Made by a program: the position numbers and the translations under genes. DNA of 64,000 nucleotides from NCBI RefSeq assembly GCF_001429765.1, contig NZ_LMJB01000005.1, positions 857,497 through 921,496 on the forward strand. Direction: 5' to 3'. The notes beneath the pieces were generated by a model, which saw only the letters and a list, made by a program, of their open reading frames with translations, had not been told where the DNA came from and did not search any database. Positions within the stretch are counted from its first letter, which is position 1. Each line of letters opens with the position of its first letter. Of this stretch, positions 34,366-44,073 are shown one piece after another. The stretch is from Flavobacterium sp. Root901 (GTDB lineage: Bacteria; Bacteroidota; Bacteroidia; Flavobacteriales; Flavobacteriaceae).

Positions 34366-36429
34366 TTAGTTTACCGTTTCACCATTCGGCGCATCAGCAT
34401 CCGGATTGATGAAAACCAATTTACCTTCTGCATTGGTGGTCATCAGGATCATTCCCTGACTTTCAACGCCGCGTAAAGCTCTTGGTGCTAAGTTTGCTAA
34501 AACAGAAACTCGCTTTCCGATGATTTCTTCCGGAGAAAAGCTTTCTGCAATTCCCGAAACAATTGTACGAACGTCAATTCCTGTATCAACTTTTAAAACT
34601 AAAAGCTTGTTTGCTTTTGGCATTTTTTCAGCTTCCAAAATAGTTCCGACACGAATATCCATTTTTGCGAAATCTTCAAACTGAATTAATTCTTTTTGAG
34701 GTTCCGGTTGTTTACTTTCAGCAAGATTAGCTGTTTTAGTTGCTTCCAATTTATCTATTTGTTTTTGTATGTCTGAATCGTCTATTTTATTAAAAAGAAC
34801 ATCTACTTTTTCAGTTTCGATTACGTGATTTGGAGCAATTAATTCTTCCAAATCTGCAATGTCATTCCATTTAATAGAATAATCTAATTTTAAAAAGGCG
34901 TTTATTTTTTTTGATGTAAAAGGCAAAAAAGGCTCAGCTAAAACACTTAAAGCTGCTGTAATTTGCAATGATACATACATTTGTGTTTTAACTCTTTCTT
35001 GATCTGTTTTTATTAACTTCCAAGGCTCTTCTTCAGCTAAATATTTATTTCCTAAACGAGATAAATTCATTAGTTCATTTAATGCTTCACGAAATCTATA
35101 TCTTTCGACAGAATTTGCAATCACTGACGGATATGCTTTTAATTCTGATAAAATCTTTTCGTCAATCTTTGTAAATTCATTTGGTTGTGGAATAACTCCG
35201 TTATAGAATTTTTGAGTCAGAACAATAACACGATTTACAAAATTTCCTAGGTTATCTGCTAATTCATAGTTATTTCTGGATTGGAAATCTTTCCACGTAA
35301 AATCGTTATCTTTTGTTTCCGGTGCGTTTGATGTTAATGCATATCGCAAAACATCTTGTTTCTCTGGAAAATCTTCTAAATATTCGTGTAACCAGACCGC
35401 CCAGTTTTTAGAAGTCGAAAGTTTGTTTCCTTCCAGATTCAAAAACTCATTTGCCGGAACGTTGTCTGGTAAAATATAACTTCCTTCTGCTTTTAGCATC
35501 GCAGGGAAAATGATACAATGGAAAACAATATTGTCTTTCCCGATAAAGTGAACCAATTTCGTTTCTTCATCTTTCCAGTATGGTTCCCAGTCTTTTCCTT
35601 CGCGCGCTGCCCATTCTTTTGTTGAAGAAATGTAGCCAATCGGCGCATCAAACCAAACGTATAATTTTTTTCCTTCAGCACCTTCAACCGGAACGTCAAT
35701 TCCCCAGTCAAGGTCACGCGTTACGGCACGAGGTTCTAATCCGGCATCAATCCAGGATTTAACTTGTCCGTAAACGTTAGCCTTCCAGTCATTTTTATGG
35801 CCTTCTAAAATCCATTCGCGTAAAAAAGCATCATAACGATCTAAAGGTAAAAACCAGTGTTTTGTCGATTTTAAAATTGGAGTTTCTCCGGTAATGGTCG
35901 ATTTAGGGTTGATTAAATCGGTAGCATTCAACGTAGAGCCGCAATTTTCGCACTGATCTCCGTACGCTCCGTCATGACCACATCTTGGGCAGGTTCCCAC
36001 AACAAAACGATCTGCCAAAAACTGATTTGCTTTTGCATCGTACAATTGTTCTGTAACTTCTTCAATAAAATCGCCTTTATCATACAAAGTCCTAAAGAAT
36101 TCTGAAGCCGTATCGTGATGAATTTTTGCCGAAGTTCTGGAATAATTGTTAAATGAAATTCCGAAATCAGCAAACGATTTTCTTATAATTCCGTCGTATT
36201 TATCAATAACTTCCTGCGGGGTAATTCCTTCTTTTTTGGCTTTCATGGAAATAGCAACACCGTGTTCATCGCTTCCGCAGATAAATGCAACGTCTTTTCC
36301 TTGTAATCTTAAATATCTCGAATAGATATCTGCAGGCACGTAAACCCCTGCCAAATGCCCAATATGAATGGGTCCATTGGTATAAGGCAGCGCTGCGGTA
36401 ATCGTATATCTTTTTGGATTCTGTATCAT
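34366..36429 (-). CDS. metG: Methionyl-tRNA synthetase
   Basis: Class I aminoacyl-tRNA synthetase charging tRNA-Met, 687 residues. The HIGH motif is exact (residues 22-25), the zinc knuckle is [19 protein letters not shown] (about 146-164), and the KMSKS loop appears as KLSTS at about residue 335, as in many Bacteroidota enzymes. A C-terminal EMAP-II-like tRNA-binding domain (about 575-687, [20 protein letters not shown]) is fused, as in E. coli. It is a single gene with its own terminator. Confidence 0.96.
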   Translation of the reverse strand: MIQNPKRYTITAALPYTNGPIHIGHLAGVYVPADIYSRYLRLQGKDVAFICGSDEHGVAISMKAKKEGITPQEVIDKYDGIIRKSFADFGISFNNYSRTSAKIHHDTASEFFRTLYDKGDFIEEVTEQLYDAKANQFLADRFVVGTCPRCGHDGAYGDQCENCGSTLNATDLINPKSTITGETPILKSTKHWFLPLDRYDAFLREWILEGHKNDWKANVYGQVKSWIDAGLEPRAVTRDLDWGIDVPVEGAEGKKLYVWFDAPIGYISSTKEWAAREGKDWEPYWKDEETKLVHFIGKDNIVFHCIIFPAMLKAEGSYILPDNVPANEFLNLEGNKLSTSKNWAVWLHEYLEDFPEKQDVLRYALTSNAPETKDNDFTWKDFQSRNNYELADNLGNFVNRVIVLTQKFYNGVIPQPNEFTKIDEKILSELKAYPSVIANSVERYRFREALNELMNLSRLGNKYLAEEEPWKLIKTDQERVKTQMYVSLQITAALSVLAEPFLPFTSKKINAFLKLDYSIKWNDIADLEELIAPNHVIETEKVDVLFNKIDDSDIQKQIDKLEATKTANLAESKQPEPQKELIQFEDFAKMDIRVGTILEAEKMPKANKLLVLKVDTGIDVRTIVSGIAESFSPEEIIGKRVSVLANLAPRALRGVESQGMILMTTNAEGKLVFINPDADAPNGETVN

Positions 36430-36837
36430 CTTTCAAATTTATTGAGTGCAAAAATAAGCAATAGAATTGAGATTTCACTATTTCGCGGAGATTCACAAAG
36501 AAAACCCGGAGATTCGCTGAGATTTTTTAAGGTTTGCCACAAAGATGTTAAGACGCTAAGTTTTTATTTCACGCAGATTAAGCCAATTTGTTTAATTATT
36601 AATTCCCTCCAGCTTTAGCTGGAGATTTACAAAGTTTATGAAATCGGCTTTAGCCTAAATGTTTTTTGGCTAAAGCTGGACGTAATTAAATAAATCTATC
36701 TGAAAGTGTTTTTCAAAATCTTAGCGTCTTTGTGGGAAAACATCATAAAATAGAACCAGTTTAAACTAGCCTTCACAGTAAAATCTTCGGGATTTATTTC
36801 GCAATCTTTGCTTTCGAAAAAACAAAAAAACAAGTTT
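36430..36837. other. 408-bp intergenic region upstream of metG and the CDGSH gene
   Basis: No gene is visible. It holds low-complexity dispersed units (36478-36600, with GCCACAAAGATGTTAAGACG and ACGCAGATTAAGCC) and a REP-like cluster at 36606-36683. The two flanking genes are divergent, so their promoters should also lie here, but no box stands out. Confidence 0.6.
36606..36683. repeat. REP-like cluster of the CCAGCTTTAGCTGG family
   Basis: TCCAGCTTTAGCTGGA (36608-36623) is a near-perfect palindrome, followed by GGCTTTAGCC and by TTGGCTAAAGCTGGACG. The same elements recur at 61279-61400. Confidence 0.75.
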
Positions 36838-37065
36838 ATGAGCAAGACTAAATTAATCATCAATAAAAACGGATCAATCAAAATTGAAGGTGATTTTGAA
36901 ATCATGGATCCGGAAGGAGCGCTTTACGGTTTACAAGGAAGATCTGCACTTGGACTTTGCCGATGCGGATTATCTGCAAACAAACCATTTTGCGACGGTG
37001 GACACAGAAATAATTTCGAACACGATTCTGTTGCGTTTGATTTGCCTCCAATGAAAACAAACTAA
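36838..37065 (+). CDS. CDGSH iron-sulfur domain protein
   Basis: A 75-residue protein with one CDGSH domain, which binds a 2Fe-2S cluster through three Cys and one His: Cys41, Cys43, Cys52 and His56 in CRCGLSANKPFCDGGH. The start at 36838 (MSKTKLIINK) is chosen because the ten codons before it begin with a TTG and lack conserved residues. Proteins of this kind take part in redox or iron-sulfur handling in the cytosol. A bidirectional terminator separates it from the convergent PhzF gene. Confidence 0.92.
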   Translation: MSKTKLIINKNGSIKIEGDFEIMDPEGALYGLQGRSALGLCRCGLSANKPFCDGGHRNNFEHDSVAFDLPPMKTN

Positions 37066-37086
37066 ATCTTTGATTTAATTTTGAAT

Positions 37087-37126
37087 ATAAAAAAAGCTGT
37101 ATTTTTCTGGATGCAGCTTTTTTTAT
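37087..37126. terminator. Bidirectional terminator between the CDGSH and PhzF genes
   Basis: AAAAAAAGCTG (37089-37099) and CAGCTTTTTTT (37114-37124) flank a 14-base loop; A and T runs serve both convergent transcripts. Confidence 0.8.
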
Positions 37127-38029
37127 TTAAATATAAAGTTCCCCTTTCATCGTAATAATCGAAGAACCGCCAACTAAAATATCTTCTTCACGGTTCATCA
37201 CTTCAATCATTGAGGCTTGTTTTAATCTTACGCCCTGCAGAATTTTATATTCCTTTTCGGATTTGGTGAATTTTTTCTGAGTTAGAAATCCAATTAATGG
37301 TCCTGCCGCTGTTCCTGTTGCGGGATCTTCATTAATGCCGATTATTGGATTAAAAAATCTCGTTTCGACTATATGTTCCTGACCTTCTTCGGCAATAGTG
37401 AAACAATAAAAACCTTCAAAATTATATTCTTTTGAGATTTCGATTAAGAGTTGATTGTCCGGAACAAAGCTGTTAAGTAATTGACTGTTTTTTATCGGAA
37501 CCATCGTGTGAGCGACTTCTGTTTTAACTACTGTTGGAACAAAAGCATTTACATCCAGATCTTCAATTTTTAAACCAAGGGCCACCGCAATTTTATAGGT
37601 TGGAATTTCCTGTTTAATAACTGCTGATTTTTGATGCATCTGCACAACTGGATAAAAAGTAACCGGATCAAAACTTACCGTTAACGGAATTGCAGAATGT
37701 TTCATGATTACAAAAGGTTCACTTTCATTTTGCTCTTCAAAAATTGGCATTCCTTTTAGCAGGGCACCGCAGACTGCACCCAATAAATTATGGCCTGCGC
37801 CGTCAATTTCAATTCCGGTTGGAGTAAACGAACGGACTATCAGGGCTTTATCTCTGGTAGAATAATATACAAAAGAAGTTTCAGAATAACCAAATTCTTT
37901 AGAAATATCTTTATAAGTATCTAGTTTTAAATTACCGTCTGTAAAAACCACAGAAAGCGGATTTCCTTTGTAGCTTTCATTTGAAAACACATCTAAAACG
38001 TAATATTCTAATGCTGTTCTTCCGTCCAT
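37127..38029 (-). CDS. PhzF-family isomerase/epimerase-like protein
   Basis: A 300-residue protein with the diaminopimelate-epimerase-like fold of the PhzF family. The conserved N-terminus LDVFSNESYKGNPLSVV and the SETSFV segment with Glu50, equivalent to the catalytic Glu of PhzF, are present; the second half has GINEDPATGTAAGPLIGFL, the family's GEDPATG-type loop. Phenazine synthesis is not implied, since no other phz gene is near. Its real substrate is unknown. Confidence 0.88.
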   Translation of the reverse strand: MDGRTALEYYVLDVFSNESYKGNPLSVVFTDGNLKLDTYKDISKEFGYSETSFVYYSTRDKALIVRSFTPTGIEIDGAGHNLLGAVCGALLKGMPIFEEQNESEPFVIMKHSAIPLTVSFDPVTFYPVVQMHQKSAVIKQEIPTYKIAVALGLKIEDLDVNAFVPTVVKTEVAHTMVPIKNSQLLNSFVPDNQLLIEISKEYNFEGFYCFTIAEEGQEHIVETRFFNPIIGINEDPATGTAAGPLIGFLTQKKFTKSEKEYKILQGVRLKQASMIEVMNREEDILVGGSSIITMKGELYI

Positions 38030-38178
38030 TCTTTTATTTCTTTATAACTGAAATTTTTTAACGGAATAAAATTACGGTTTATTATTGTATTTCAATTATA
38101 GGATTAACCTTTCATGAGTTATTTTACTATTACTTTATAATTAAAAATTCGTTTCCATATAATTTGGCTTTTTAATGC

Positions 38179-38736
38179 TTACAACATTCGTTTTCCTTCT
38201 GCACTGAATTTTATTGCTTTTTCTAATCTTGCAACCCTAGTTTTTTCTTGTTTAGCGCTCATAATTACATGTATTATTACTTTTCTGTAGGATGGCGCCT
38301 GATTACTAAAATATTCCCATGCGGTTTTATTGGCTTTGAATTGTTTTTCCAGCTCGGGATCAAGAACATAAGCTTCGTTTTCATGCGAATAAATTCCGGA
38401 TCTTTCTTCGGCGCGAATTTCAAAAGCTTTTAATCCGGCTTCTTTCATGAGGCCGGCTTTGGTGAGTTCTGCCACTTTTTTAATGTTGATGGCGCTCCAG
38501 ATACTCGATTTTTTCCTCGGTGTGAACCGAATGGTATAACTTTCGTCGTCAATCGTTTTTCGAATGCCGTCAATCCATCCAAAACAAAGCGCCTGATCGA
38601 CAGATTCTGACCAGGTCATACATGGCTTTTTGCTTTTTACTTTGTAGAAACCTACTAAAAGTTCGGTTTCTTTTTGATAATGCTTTTCTAACCATTCTCT
38701 GAATTTTTGCTGGGTTGAGAAGAAAGTTGGGGTCAT
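38179..38736 (-). CDS. YdeI/OmpD-associated family protein
   Basis: A 185-residue protein of the YdeI family (bacteriocin-protection or OmdA-like), recognised from REWLEKHYQKETELLVGFYKVKSKKPCMTWSESVDQAL at the start, CFGWIDGIRKTIDDESYTIRFTPRKKSSIWS in the middle, and a C-terminal helical part with KVIIHVIMSAKQEKTRVARLEKAI, as expected. Its biochemical role is unknown; the E. coli member is linked to polymyxin resistance. It follows the 92-residue membrane protein by 11 bp on the same strand. Confidence 0.85.
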   Translation of the reverse strand: MTPTFFSTQQKFREWLEKHYQKETELLVGFYKVKSKKPCMTWSESVDQALCFGWIDGIRKTIDDESYTIRFTPRKKSSIWSAINIKKVAELTKAGLMKEAGLKAFEIRAEERSGIYSHENEAYVLDPELEKQFKANKTAWEYFSNQAPSYRKVIIHVIMSAKQEKTRVARLEKAIKFSAEGKRML

Positions 38737-38747
38737 ATTTAATTAAT

Positions 38748-39026
38748 TTACAGGTTAGCTATCGCTCTAACAATCCATAAAAGTAAAATAAATAAAATAA
38801 AGTAAAATTGAACTTTGTTGACTTTTTGATTCCCAAATTTCCGAACCAATAATCGGTCAATTAATAAAACGATAAAAACCGGAATCAAGCCCATTAAAAT
38901 ATAAATTCCTAATAAGCCATCCTGCGCAGAATTTCCCGTTATCAGGATTATAGCATAAATTATTCCTGCTAGAATGGAGAATATTCCTAAAAGGAAAAAT
39001 AGGGTTAGGTTTTTTGGGAGGTTCAT
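38748..39026 (-). CDS. Small three-helix membrane protein of unknown function
   Basis: A 92-residue protein with three hydrophobic segments (about 8-30, 37-57 and 72-90) separated by short charged loops (DRLLVRKFGNQKVNKVQ), so it should sit in the inner membrane. No family recognised. It lies 11 bp upstream of the YdeI-like gene, and the two are probably co-transcribed, which gives the only hint of function. Confidence 0.65.
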   Translation of the reverse strand: MNLPKNLTLFFLLGIFSILAGIIYAIILITGNSAQDGLLGIYILMGLIPVFIVLLIDRLLVRKFGNQKVNKVQFYFILFILLLWIVRAIANL

Positions 39027-39229
39027 TTGTTTGTTGGTTTATTTTAAATAAAATATACAAAAATTATTCTTCATACTATTTGAATTTTCAATAATAGCTT
39101 TTTGGGTTATAATGACTATTTGTTTGATAAACAATTATATGAATAAAATAAAATTAATTTCCAGGTATTTACACGGGTTTTCTAAACAGCAATTTTTCTA
39201 AAAACATTTTCGTACTTCTCAATATTTTC

Positions 39230-39239
39230 CCTCAACTTT
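39230..39239 (+). promoter_or_regulatory. Candidate -7 box of the DMP19-like gene
   Basis: CAACTTTGC at the end of TCCCTCAACTTTGCAAG resembles the TAnnTTTG box, 28 bp before the ATG at 39268. Because the in-frame TTG at 39238 lies inside this box, the downstream ATG is preferred as the start. Confidence 0.35.
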
Positions 39240-39267
39240 GCAAGATCAATCTCAAAATAAAACCAAA

Positions 39268-39810
39268 ATGGAAGAATTCGGTAGAATAATAGTTTCTGAA
39301 ACAGCGATGAAAAGTGAAAATCCGCAAGATGTCATTCACTCTAACATTTCAGTAATTAATTTAATGCGCGAAGAAGGTGTAGATGATGAATTTATTCATG
39401 AAGATGCATTGACGAGTTATTATCTCGATTATTACTATTCTCAATATGCCGAAGGAAATTTTTCGCAGTTTGTTTACAACTCAGGCTGGAACAAAGAACT
39501 AAATGAACTTATCGAAGAAGGACTCGCTTTAATTGGCGCCGAAAAACATTTGGAATTGTTTCAGGAACAAAGCAAAAAAGTCCGAATAATGAGCAATATT
39601 AAATTGGGTAAATTCTTAAAAGGGAAATTAGAAGGCGTAAACCCAATTCGCGATTCATTAAATAACGACACTTTTTTTGAACTGCAAGAAAATCTGGTTG
39701 AACTAAATGCCAATTTCTTAAAAAACCATCCGGATTTTCAAGTACTTTCTGTTGATGAAATGTTTGCAGTTCTGGAAGAATTTGTTGGGCACGAAATTAA
39801 AAGAGCGTAG
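39268..39810 (+). CDS. DMP19-like (DUF4375) protein
   Basis: A 180-residue, strongly acidic protein of the DUF4375 family, which includes the C-terminal domain of Neisseria DMP19, a DNA-mimic protein that blocks the repressor NHTF. Recognisable parts are LTSYYLDYYYSQYAEGNFSQF then VYNSGWNKELNELIEEGLALIGAEKH. The mimic role is known only for the Neisseria protein; here it is a lead, supported by the many Asp/Glu residues. Start at 39268 is chosen over an upstream TTG that overlaps a likely promoter box. Confidence 0.75.
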   Translation: MEEFGRIIVSETAMKSENPQDVIHSNISVINLMREEGVDDEFIHEDALTSYYLDYYYSQYAEGNFSQFVYNSGWNKELNELIEEGLALIGAEKHLELFQEQSKKVRIMSNIKLGKFLKGKLEGVNPIRDSLNNDTFFELQENLVELNANFLKNHPDFQVLSVDEMFAVLEEFVGHEIKRA

Positions 39811-39925
39811 GTTTTTTAGATTTTGTGAACCTTCTTTTAAAATAATCTTTTATAATTCTTCACAAAGCTTTTAGAATATCTTTACTAACTTCGCTTTGAG
39901 TAATTTATCTATTTAAAAAGTCCAA

Positions 39926-41470
39926 ATGAGATATAAATGCTGTCCAATTTTGCTGGTTCTTCTTGCTCAGACAGCAATTTCTCAAAATAAAATAAACCTT
40001 TATTCGGAGATCAATTACAATTCGATTCCTGCAGTTTCTTTAACCGATTATAAATCCGTTCAGGAAAGAGATAAAAAATTTCAGAATCCAAATATTGCAC
40101 TCGGAATCGGGATTTCCGGCGGCGGTTCCCGGGCTCAATTCTTTAGCATGGGAGTGCTTCTCGGACTTGAAGAAATCAGCGAAAACAATATGGAACGCAA
40201 TTTCTTAAGTGAAATCGATTATTACTCAACCGTTTCGGGCGGCTGTTTTTCGGCGGGATATTATTTAACGCTTTTGAAAAATAAACTGCATGACGAAAAT
40301 TGCTCTTTCAACGAATTTTACTTTTCAAAAGCCGACGCCTACAAAGATTATGTAGACAAATCGGCCAATATTTTATCTCTTTTAAACAACAAACGAAACG
40401 AGAAAGGCGATAAAATATCGATGACACAACGAATCGATGCCGACATTCTGCAATATGACCAGACAAATCCGGATAATAAAGATAAGTTTAAAACCCAAAT
40501 GCTTTTGTCTGATTTTTTTGTTGCCAAAGAAAGCAAAATAGAACCTTCACTTCCTATGTTTGTAGCCAATGGAACTGCTTTTAATAATGGAGAACGAATT
40601 CCGTTTATGCCCCATATCATCAAAGGATTATCTATAGACGAATCGCTTGCGCCCAATAAAGCGGATATTCCCCTGAATGAAAACAAAATAAATGACGGTT
40701 ACAATTTTCCGGTTACTTATGGCATAACGGCAAGTTCTGCCTTTCCGGGCGTTCTTCCAAAGGTGAAATTCGGAATAAAAAATCAGGATAAAATATTGTG
40801 TATAATTGACGGCGGCGCTTCAGATAATACAGGTTACAAAACGCTGGTCGAACTGCTTCATTCTGATACTAAAGTAGATGATAAAAACAAAAAAGCACTT
40901 TTTATAGACTGCCTCGGACAGGGAAAAAAAGCACCTTATATTAATGATGCAAAAATCGGGCTTCTTTCGTTGTTCGAAACGGCTTCACTTTATACCGTTC
41001 AAACGCGGTATATGACTTTTGATAAGGATGTCGAAAACACATTTGAGCGCTATAAAATTCCCATAAAAAATTATCAGATTATTGGTTTTACTACAATTCG
41101 AAGCCATTTGCAAAAAATGGAAAAAGACGAAAAGTATGAAGGTTTGGTAAATGAACTAAAAAACACAAACGACGATGCCGCAGGCTGGCTGAAATTATAT
41201 ACCGATTTTAAAACAGATATCGAAAATAAATTCGGCGAAAGCGTATTCAGAAAAGACAAAGACGGAGAGATAATCGCGGCAACACTTCAAAAAGATAAAT
41301 TTGCAGAACTAACAGCCGGAGAAGTTTTATTAATGTATGAATATGCATCGCACATTGAAACAAAATTACGAATCAGGCCGGAGGAAAGAGATATTTTACT
41401 TTTGGCCGGAAGATTTGCAGTGTTTTTAAAAAACAATGAATTAAGAGAATTATTAGTAGAATACAAATAA
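39926..41470 (+). CDS. Exported patatin-like phospholipase
   Basis: A 514-residue lipid acyl hydrolase of the patatin family with an N-terminal signal peptide (about 1-19). The glycine-rich oxyanion loop GIGISGGGSRAQ starts near residue 60, the nucleophile is probably Ser104 in YSTVSGGCFS, and the second member of the dyad is Asp295 in CIIDGGASDN. Note that the usual GxSxG is replaced by TVSGG, as in some larger bacterial patatins. The C-terminal 150 residues are helical and unidentified. It starts a three-gene run with a lipoprotein (92 bp) and a TPR/T9SS protein (27 bp). Confidence 0.88.
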   Translation: MRYKCCPILLVLLAQTAISQNKINLYSEINYNSIPAVSLTDYKSVQERDKKFQNPNIALGIGISGGGSRAQFFSMGVLLGLEEISENNMERNFLSEIDYYSTVSGGCFSAGYYLTLLKNKLHDENCSFNEFYFSKADAYKDYVDKSANILSLLNNKRNEKGDKISMTQRIDADILQYDQTNPDNKDKFKTQMLLSDFFVAKESKIEPSLPMFVANGTAFNNGERIPFMPHIIKGLSIDESLAPNKADIPLNENKINDGYNFPVTYGITASSAFPGVLPKVKFGIKNQDKILCIIDGGASDNTGYKTLVELLHSDTKVDDKNKKALFIDCLGQGKKAPYINDAKIGLLSLFETASLYTVQTRYMTFDKDVENTFERYKIPIKNYQIIGFTTIRSHLQKMEKDEKYEGLVNELKNTNDDAAGWLKLYTDFKTDIENKFGESVFRKDKDGEIIAATLQKDKFAELTAGEVLLMYEYASHIETKLRIRPEERDILLLAGRFAVFLKNNELRELLVEYK

Positions 41471-41562
41471 TTTATCAATTTTATTAAATTTTTGATTTTA
41501 TTTAAAAAGCTAAGTAAGAATATTTTATATTTGATAGCCCCTAATTTTAAAATCAAGAACCA

Positions 41563-42459
41563 ATGAAAATTAAAACCTACTTAATTCTCAGTGGCATTTT
41601 TCTATTTCTGTATTCCTGCGGAAAAAATGAAAAACAGATCATTGACGAAAACGCCCCATCGTTAGCCGTCCAGTCTGAAAGCCCAAAATCAGTCGAACAG
41701 TTGATTTTTAAAAAAAGTGAAGACATTGTTCCTTCTGAAGAACTCAATTTGAGCCTGCTCAAAAAAACGGTCGAAAATCTGAATATTAAATATTCAAGGA
41801 TTAAAATCGAAGATGTAAGTTCGATTCGTTATAACGACGAAGTTACTTTTTTCGTTATTTGTATTATTGACAAAAATGCTCAATCAAAATCAAGCGAAGA
41901 AGATTTAGGTAATTATTATGAACGAAAATATGTTTTTGTAAATAATGCAGATGGAAAAATCCTGGCCGAAGAAACAGACCAGCATCTGGGTTATTACGAA
42001 AATGAAGGTTTGCGCGCCGCCAAAACCTATATCTTAAAAGATTTAATACATTTAAACGAAAACACTCCGGCAATTGCTTTAAGTACCGAAGTTTATTCCA
42101 ACAGCAGAGTGGTAATGTATTCTGAAGATAAATTTACACTCCTGACTTTTGACGGCAAAGAGATGAAGAAAGTTTTATATGAATATCCGATACGTTTAAC
42201 AAATGGAGATTCAAACGGAGCCGGAACGTATCAAATAGAAACATTAGAAACCGGAATAAGCCTTTCAGATTCTCAGACAAATGGTTTATATGATGTTCTG
42301 GTATCGAAAATCTTTACTTATGAAGATGCCGCCGAAGAAGATTTGGAAAATGATATTCAGAAAAAGAACGATTTGAAAGTCAAGAAAGAATTTCAAAAAT
42401 TGCAGTTTGATGGAAAAAGATATTTATTCAAAAAAGATGATCGCAACCGATTTTTGTAA
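41563..42459 (+). CDS. Predicted lipoprotein of unknown function
   Basis: A 298-residue lipoprotein: hydrophobic leader then LYSC with Cys19 as the lipidation site. The mature part is soluble and charged, with a regular pattern of strands (SSIRYNDEVTFFVICIIDKN, RVVMYSEDKFTLLTF), but no domain is recognised. The gene lies between the patatin-like phospholipase and a TPR/T9SS protein on the same strand with gaps of 92 and 27 bp, so the three may be one envelope-related unit. Confidence 0.75.
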   Translation: MKIKTYLILSGIFLFLYSCGKNEKQIIDENAPSLAVQSESPKSVEQLIFKKSEDIVPSEELNLSLLKKTVENLNIKYSRIKIEDVSSIRYNDEVTFFVICIIDKNAQSKSSEEDLGNYYERKYVFVNNADGKILAEETDQHLGYYENEGLRAAKTYILKDLIHLNENTPAIALSTEVYSNSRVVMYSEDKFTLLTFDGKEMKKVLYEYPIRLTNGDSNGAGTYQIETLETGISLSDSQTNGLYDVLVSKIFTYEDAAEEDLENDIQKKNDLKVKKEFQKLQFDGKRYLFKKDDRNRFL

Positions 42460-42486
42460 TTTCGCATTCAATCGAAACTAAAGAAA

Positions 42487-43896
42487 ATGTTTAAAAAAAT
42501 CCTTTTTGTTTTACTGATTTGGCCTTTTTTTCTGCTTTCACAGGAAAAACAAAAAGAAGTAACAGGTAATGTTACGCGGTATTTCTATGATAATAAAATA
42601 GTTTCGGCTGCAATTTGGTACAGCGCAGATAAAAAACCGGACAGTTCAAAAACGTATTATCCAAGCGGAAAACTAAACGAAGTTTTCTATTTTGATAAAG
42701 ACGGACTCAAAGACGGTAATGGTTTTCAGTACAATTATCAAGGTGAAAAACTGGTGACCTGGAATTTTGTGCATGGAATAATGACAGGACGGACAGATCA
42801 TAAACTTCCGTTTAATAAAGATCGTGAAGAATCGGTTAAAAAAGCATTAAAAATGCTGACGGATATTAATGCCAAAACAAATTTTAATCCCACAAGCATT
42901 AACGATTTGTACAATCGCGGCGTTTTGGGTGTAAGTCTTGGCAATAATACCCTGGCAATTGAAGACTTAAAAAAAGTCGAATTTGCCATTGATAAGGATC
43001 CAAAAAACAAGAATTTAGTTTTATCAGATTCGGTTCAAAAACAAACGGCTGTTTTTAGAAGCAAACTTTATGACCGTATGGCAAGTGTTTATGCTTCGAT
43101 GGAAATGGAAAGTTTTGCCTTTAACTATTATTATAAAGCTATTAAGAACGCGCCCAATGATTTTCGCATTTTATATAATTTTGCAACATTGTTGCAAAAA
43201 AGAAAAGCAAATGATTTGGCGCGTTATTATTTAGAAAAAACTGCCATAGAGAAACCAGACCAATCTCAGGTATACTGGGCGCTTTCCAGATTATTGACTT
43301 CCACAAGTGAATACGAGAAAGCATTTGAAAATATTGAAAAAGCTTTTAAATACGATAAAGTCAATTTAGAAAAAAGGCCACTTTACGGCGGAAGGGATTT
43401 ATATACAATTCGTGGTTTACTTTATCATAAACTTGGAGAATCTAAAAAAGGACTTGCCGATTTGGAAACTGCATTGGAGTCTGATAAAAACAATTCTTAT
43501 GCGATGAAAAATCTCGGAATAATTTATCTCGATCAGAAAAAGTATAACGAAGCCTGCGAATTATTTGAAAAAGCAAAAGAGCTTAATTATACTTTAATCT
43601 ACAATGAAAATGATCTCGATCTTCTTTTAGAAACTGCCTGCAGTAAACAGCCGTTGGAAAAAATTATCAAAAAAGAAGCTTTTGTATCTCCCAATCCCGC
43701 ACAAACGACTATTTCTGTAGAGAATTTTAGTTCTAAAAACTTCGATTTTGAGTTTTTTAATTTCGAATCAAAATCAGTTTTAAAAGGAAAAACCAGCGAC
43801 GGAACGATAAACATTATTGGGTTAGAATCCGGATTTTATATTTTAAAAACTACAGCAGGCGAAGCTGCAGCAACTTTTAGAATTATAAAGGAATAG
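42487..43896 (+). CDS. Secreted TPR protein with a T9SS sorting domain
   Basis: A 469-residue exported protein: signal peptide (about 1-19, LLIWPFFLLSQ), a MORN-like antitoxin-type beta repeat (YYPSGKLNEVFYFDKDGLKDG, about 58-80), tetratricopeptide repeats (about 120-385, for example YNRGVLGVSLGNNTLAIEDL and NAPNDFRILYNFATLLQKRK), and a type A T9SS domain (about 398-469, VSPNPAQTTISVENF to the end ATFRIIKE). It should reach the cell surface by T9SS. It is 27 bp after the lipoprotein gene and ends that transcription unit. Confidence 0.85.
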   Translation: MFKKILFVLLIWPFFLLSQEKQKEVTGNVTRYFYDNKIVSAAIWYSADKKPDSSKTYYPSGKLNEVFYFDKDGLKDGNGFQYNYQGEKLVTWNFVHGIMTGRTDHKLPFNKDREESVKKALKMLTDINAKTNFNPTSINDLYNRGVLGVSLGNNTLAIEDLKKVEFAIDKDPKNKNLVLSDSVQKQTAVFRSKLYDRMASVYASMEMESFAFNYYYKAIKNAPNDFRILYNFATLLQKRKANDLARYYLEKTAIEKPDQSQVYWALSRLLTSTSEYEKAFENIEKAFKYDKVNLEKRPLYGGRDLYTIRGLLYHKLGESKKGLADLETALESDKNNSYAMKNLGIIYLDQKKYNEACELFEKAKELNYTLIYNENDLDLLLETACSKQPLEKIIKKEAFVSPNPAQTTISVENFSSKNFDFEFFNFESKSVLKGKTSDGTINIIGLESGFYILKTTAGEAAATFRIIKE

Positions 43897-44024
43897 CGTT
43901 TTATACGGATTTCATTTTAATTCAAAAATGTCCTGAGTATTCTTACGCAGCTTCACTTACGTCTGCAAAATCTTCTAAATTACTTTAGACTAAACTTTGT
44001 ACATAATCTTAGCAAACATTTCCT

Positions 44025-44032
44025 TAAATTTG
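44025..44032 (+). promoter_or_regulatory. Candidate -7 box of serS
   Basis: TAAATTTG matches TAnnTTTG, 41 bp upstream of the serS ATG. The upstream TTTG is 25 bp away, longer than usual, so only the -7 box is put forward. Confidence 0.35.
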
Positions 44033-44073
44033 CTTCCGTTATTAAAAAATACAATAGTTATAAAAAACAAGCT

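Noticed and set aside
36808..36837. Upstream TTG start for the CDGSH protein
   Set aside because: Would add ten non-conserved residues; the ATG at 36838 gives the usual length.
37127..38029. Phenazine biosynthesis cluster suggested by PhzF
   Set aside because: No other phz genes nearby; PhzF-like proteins are widespread without phenazines.
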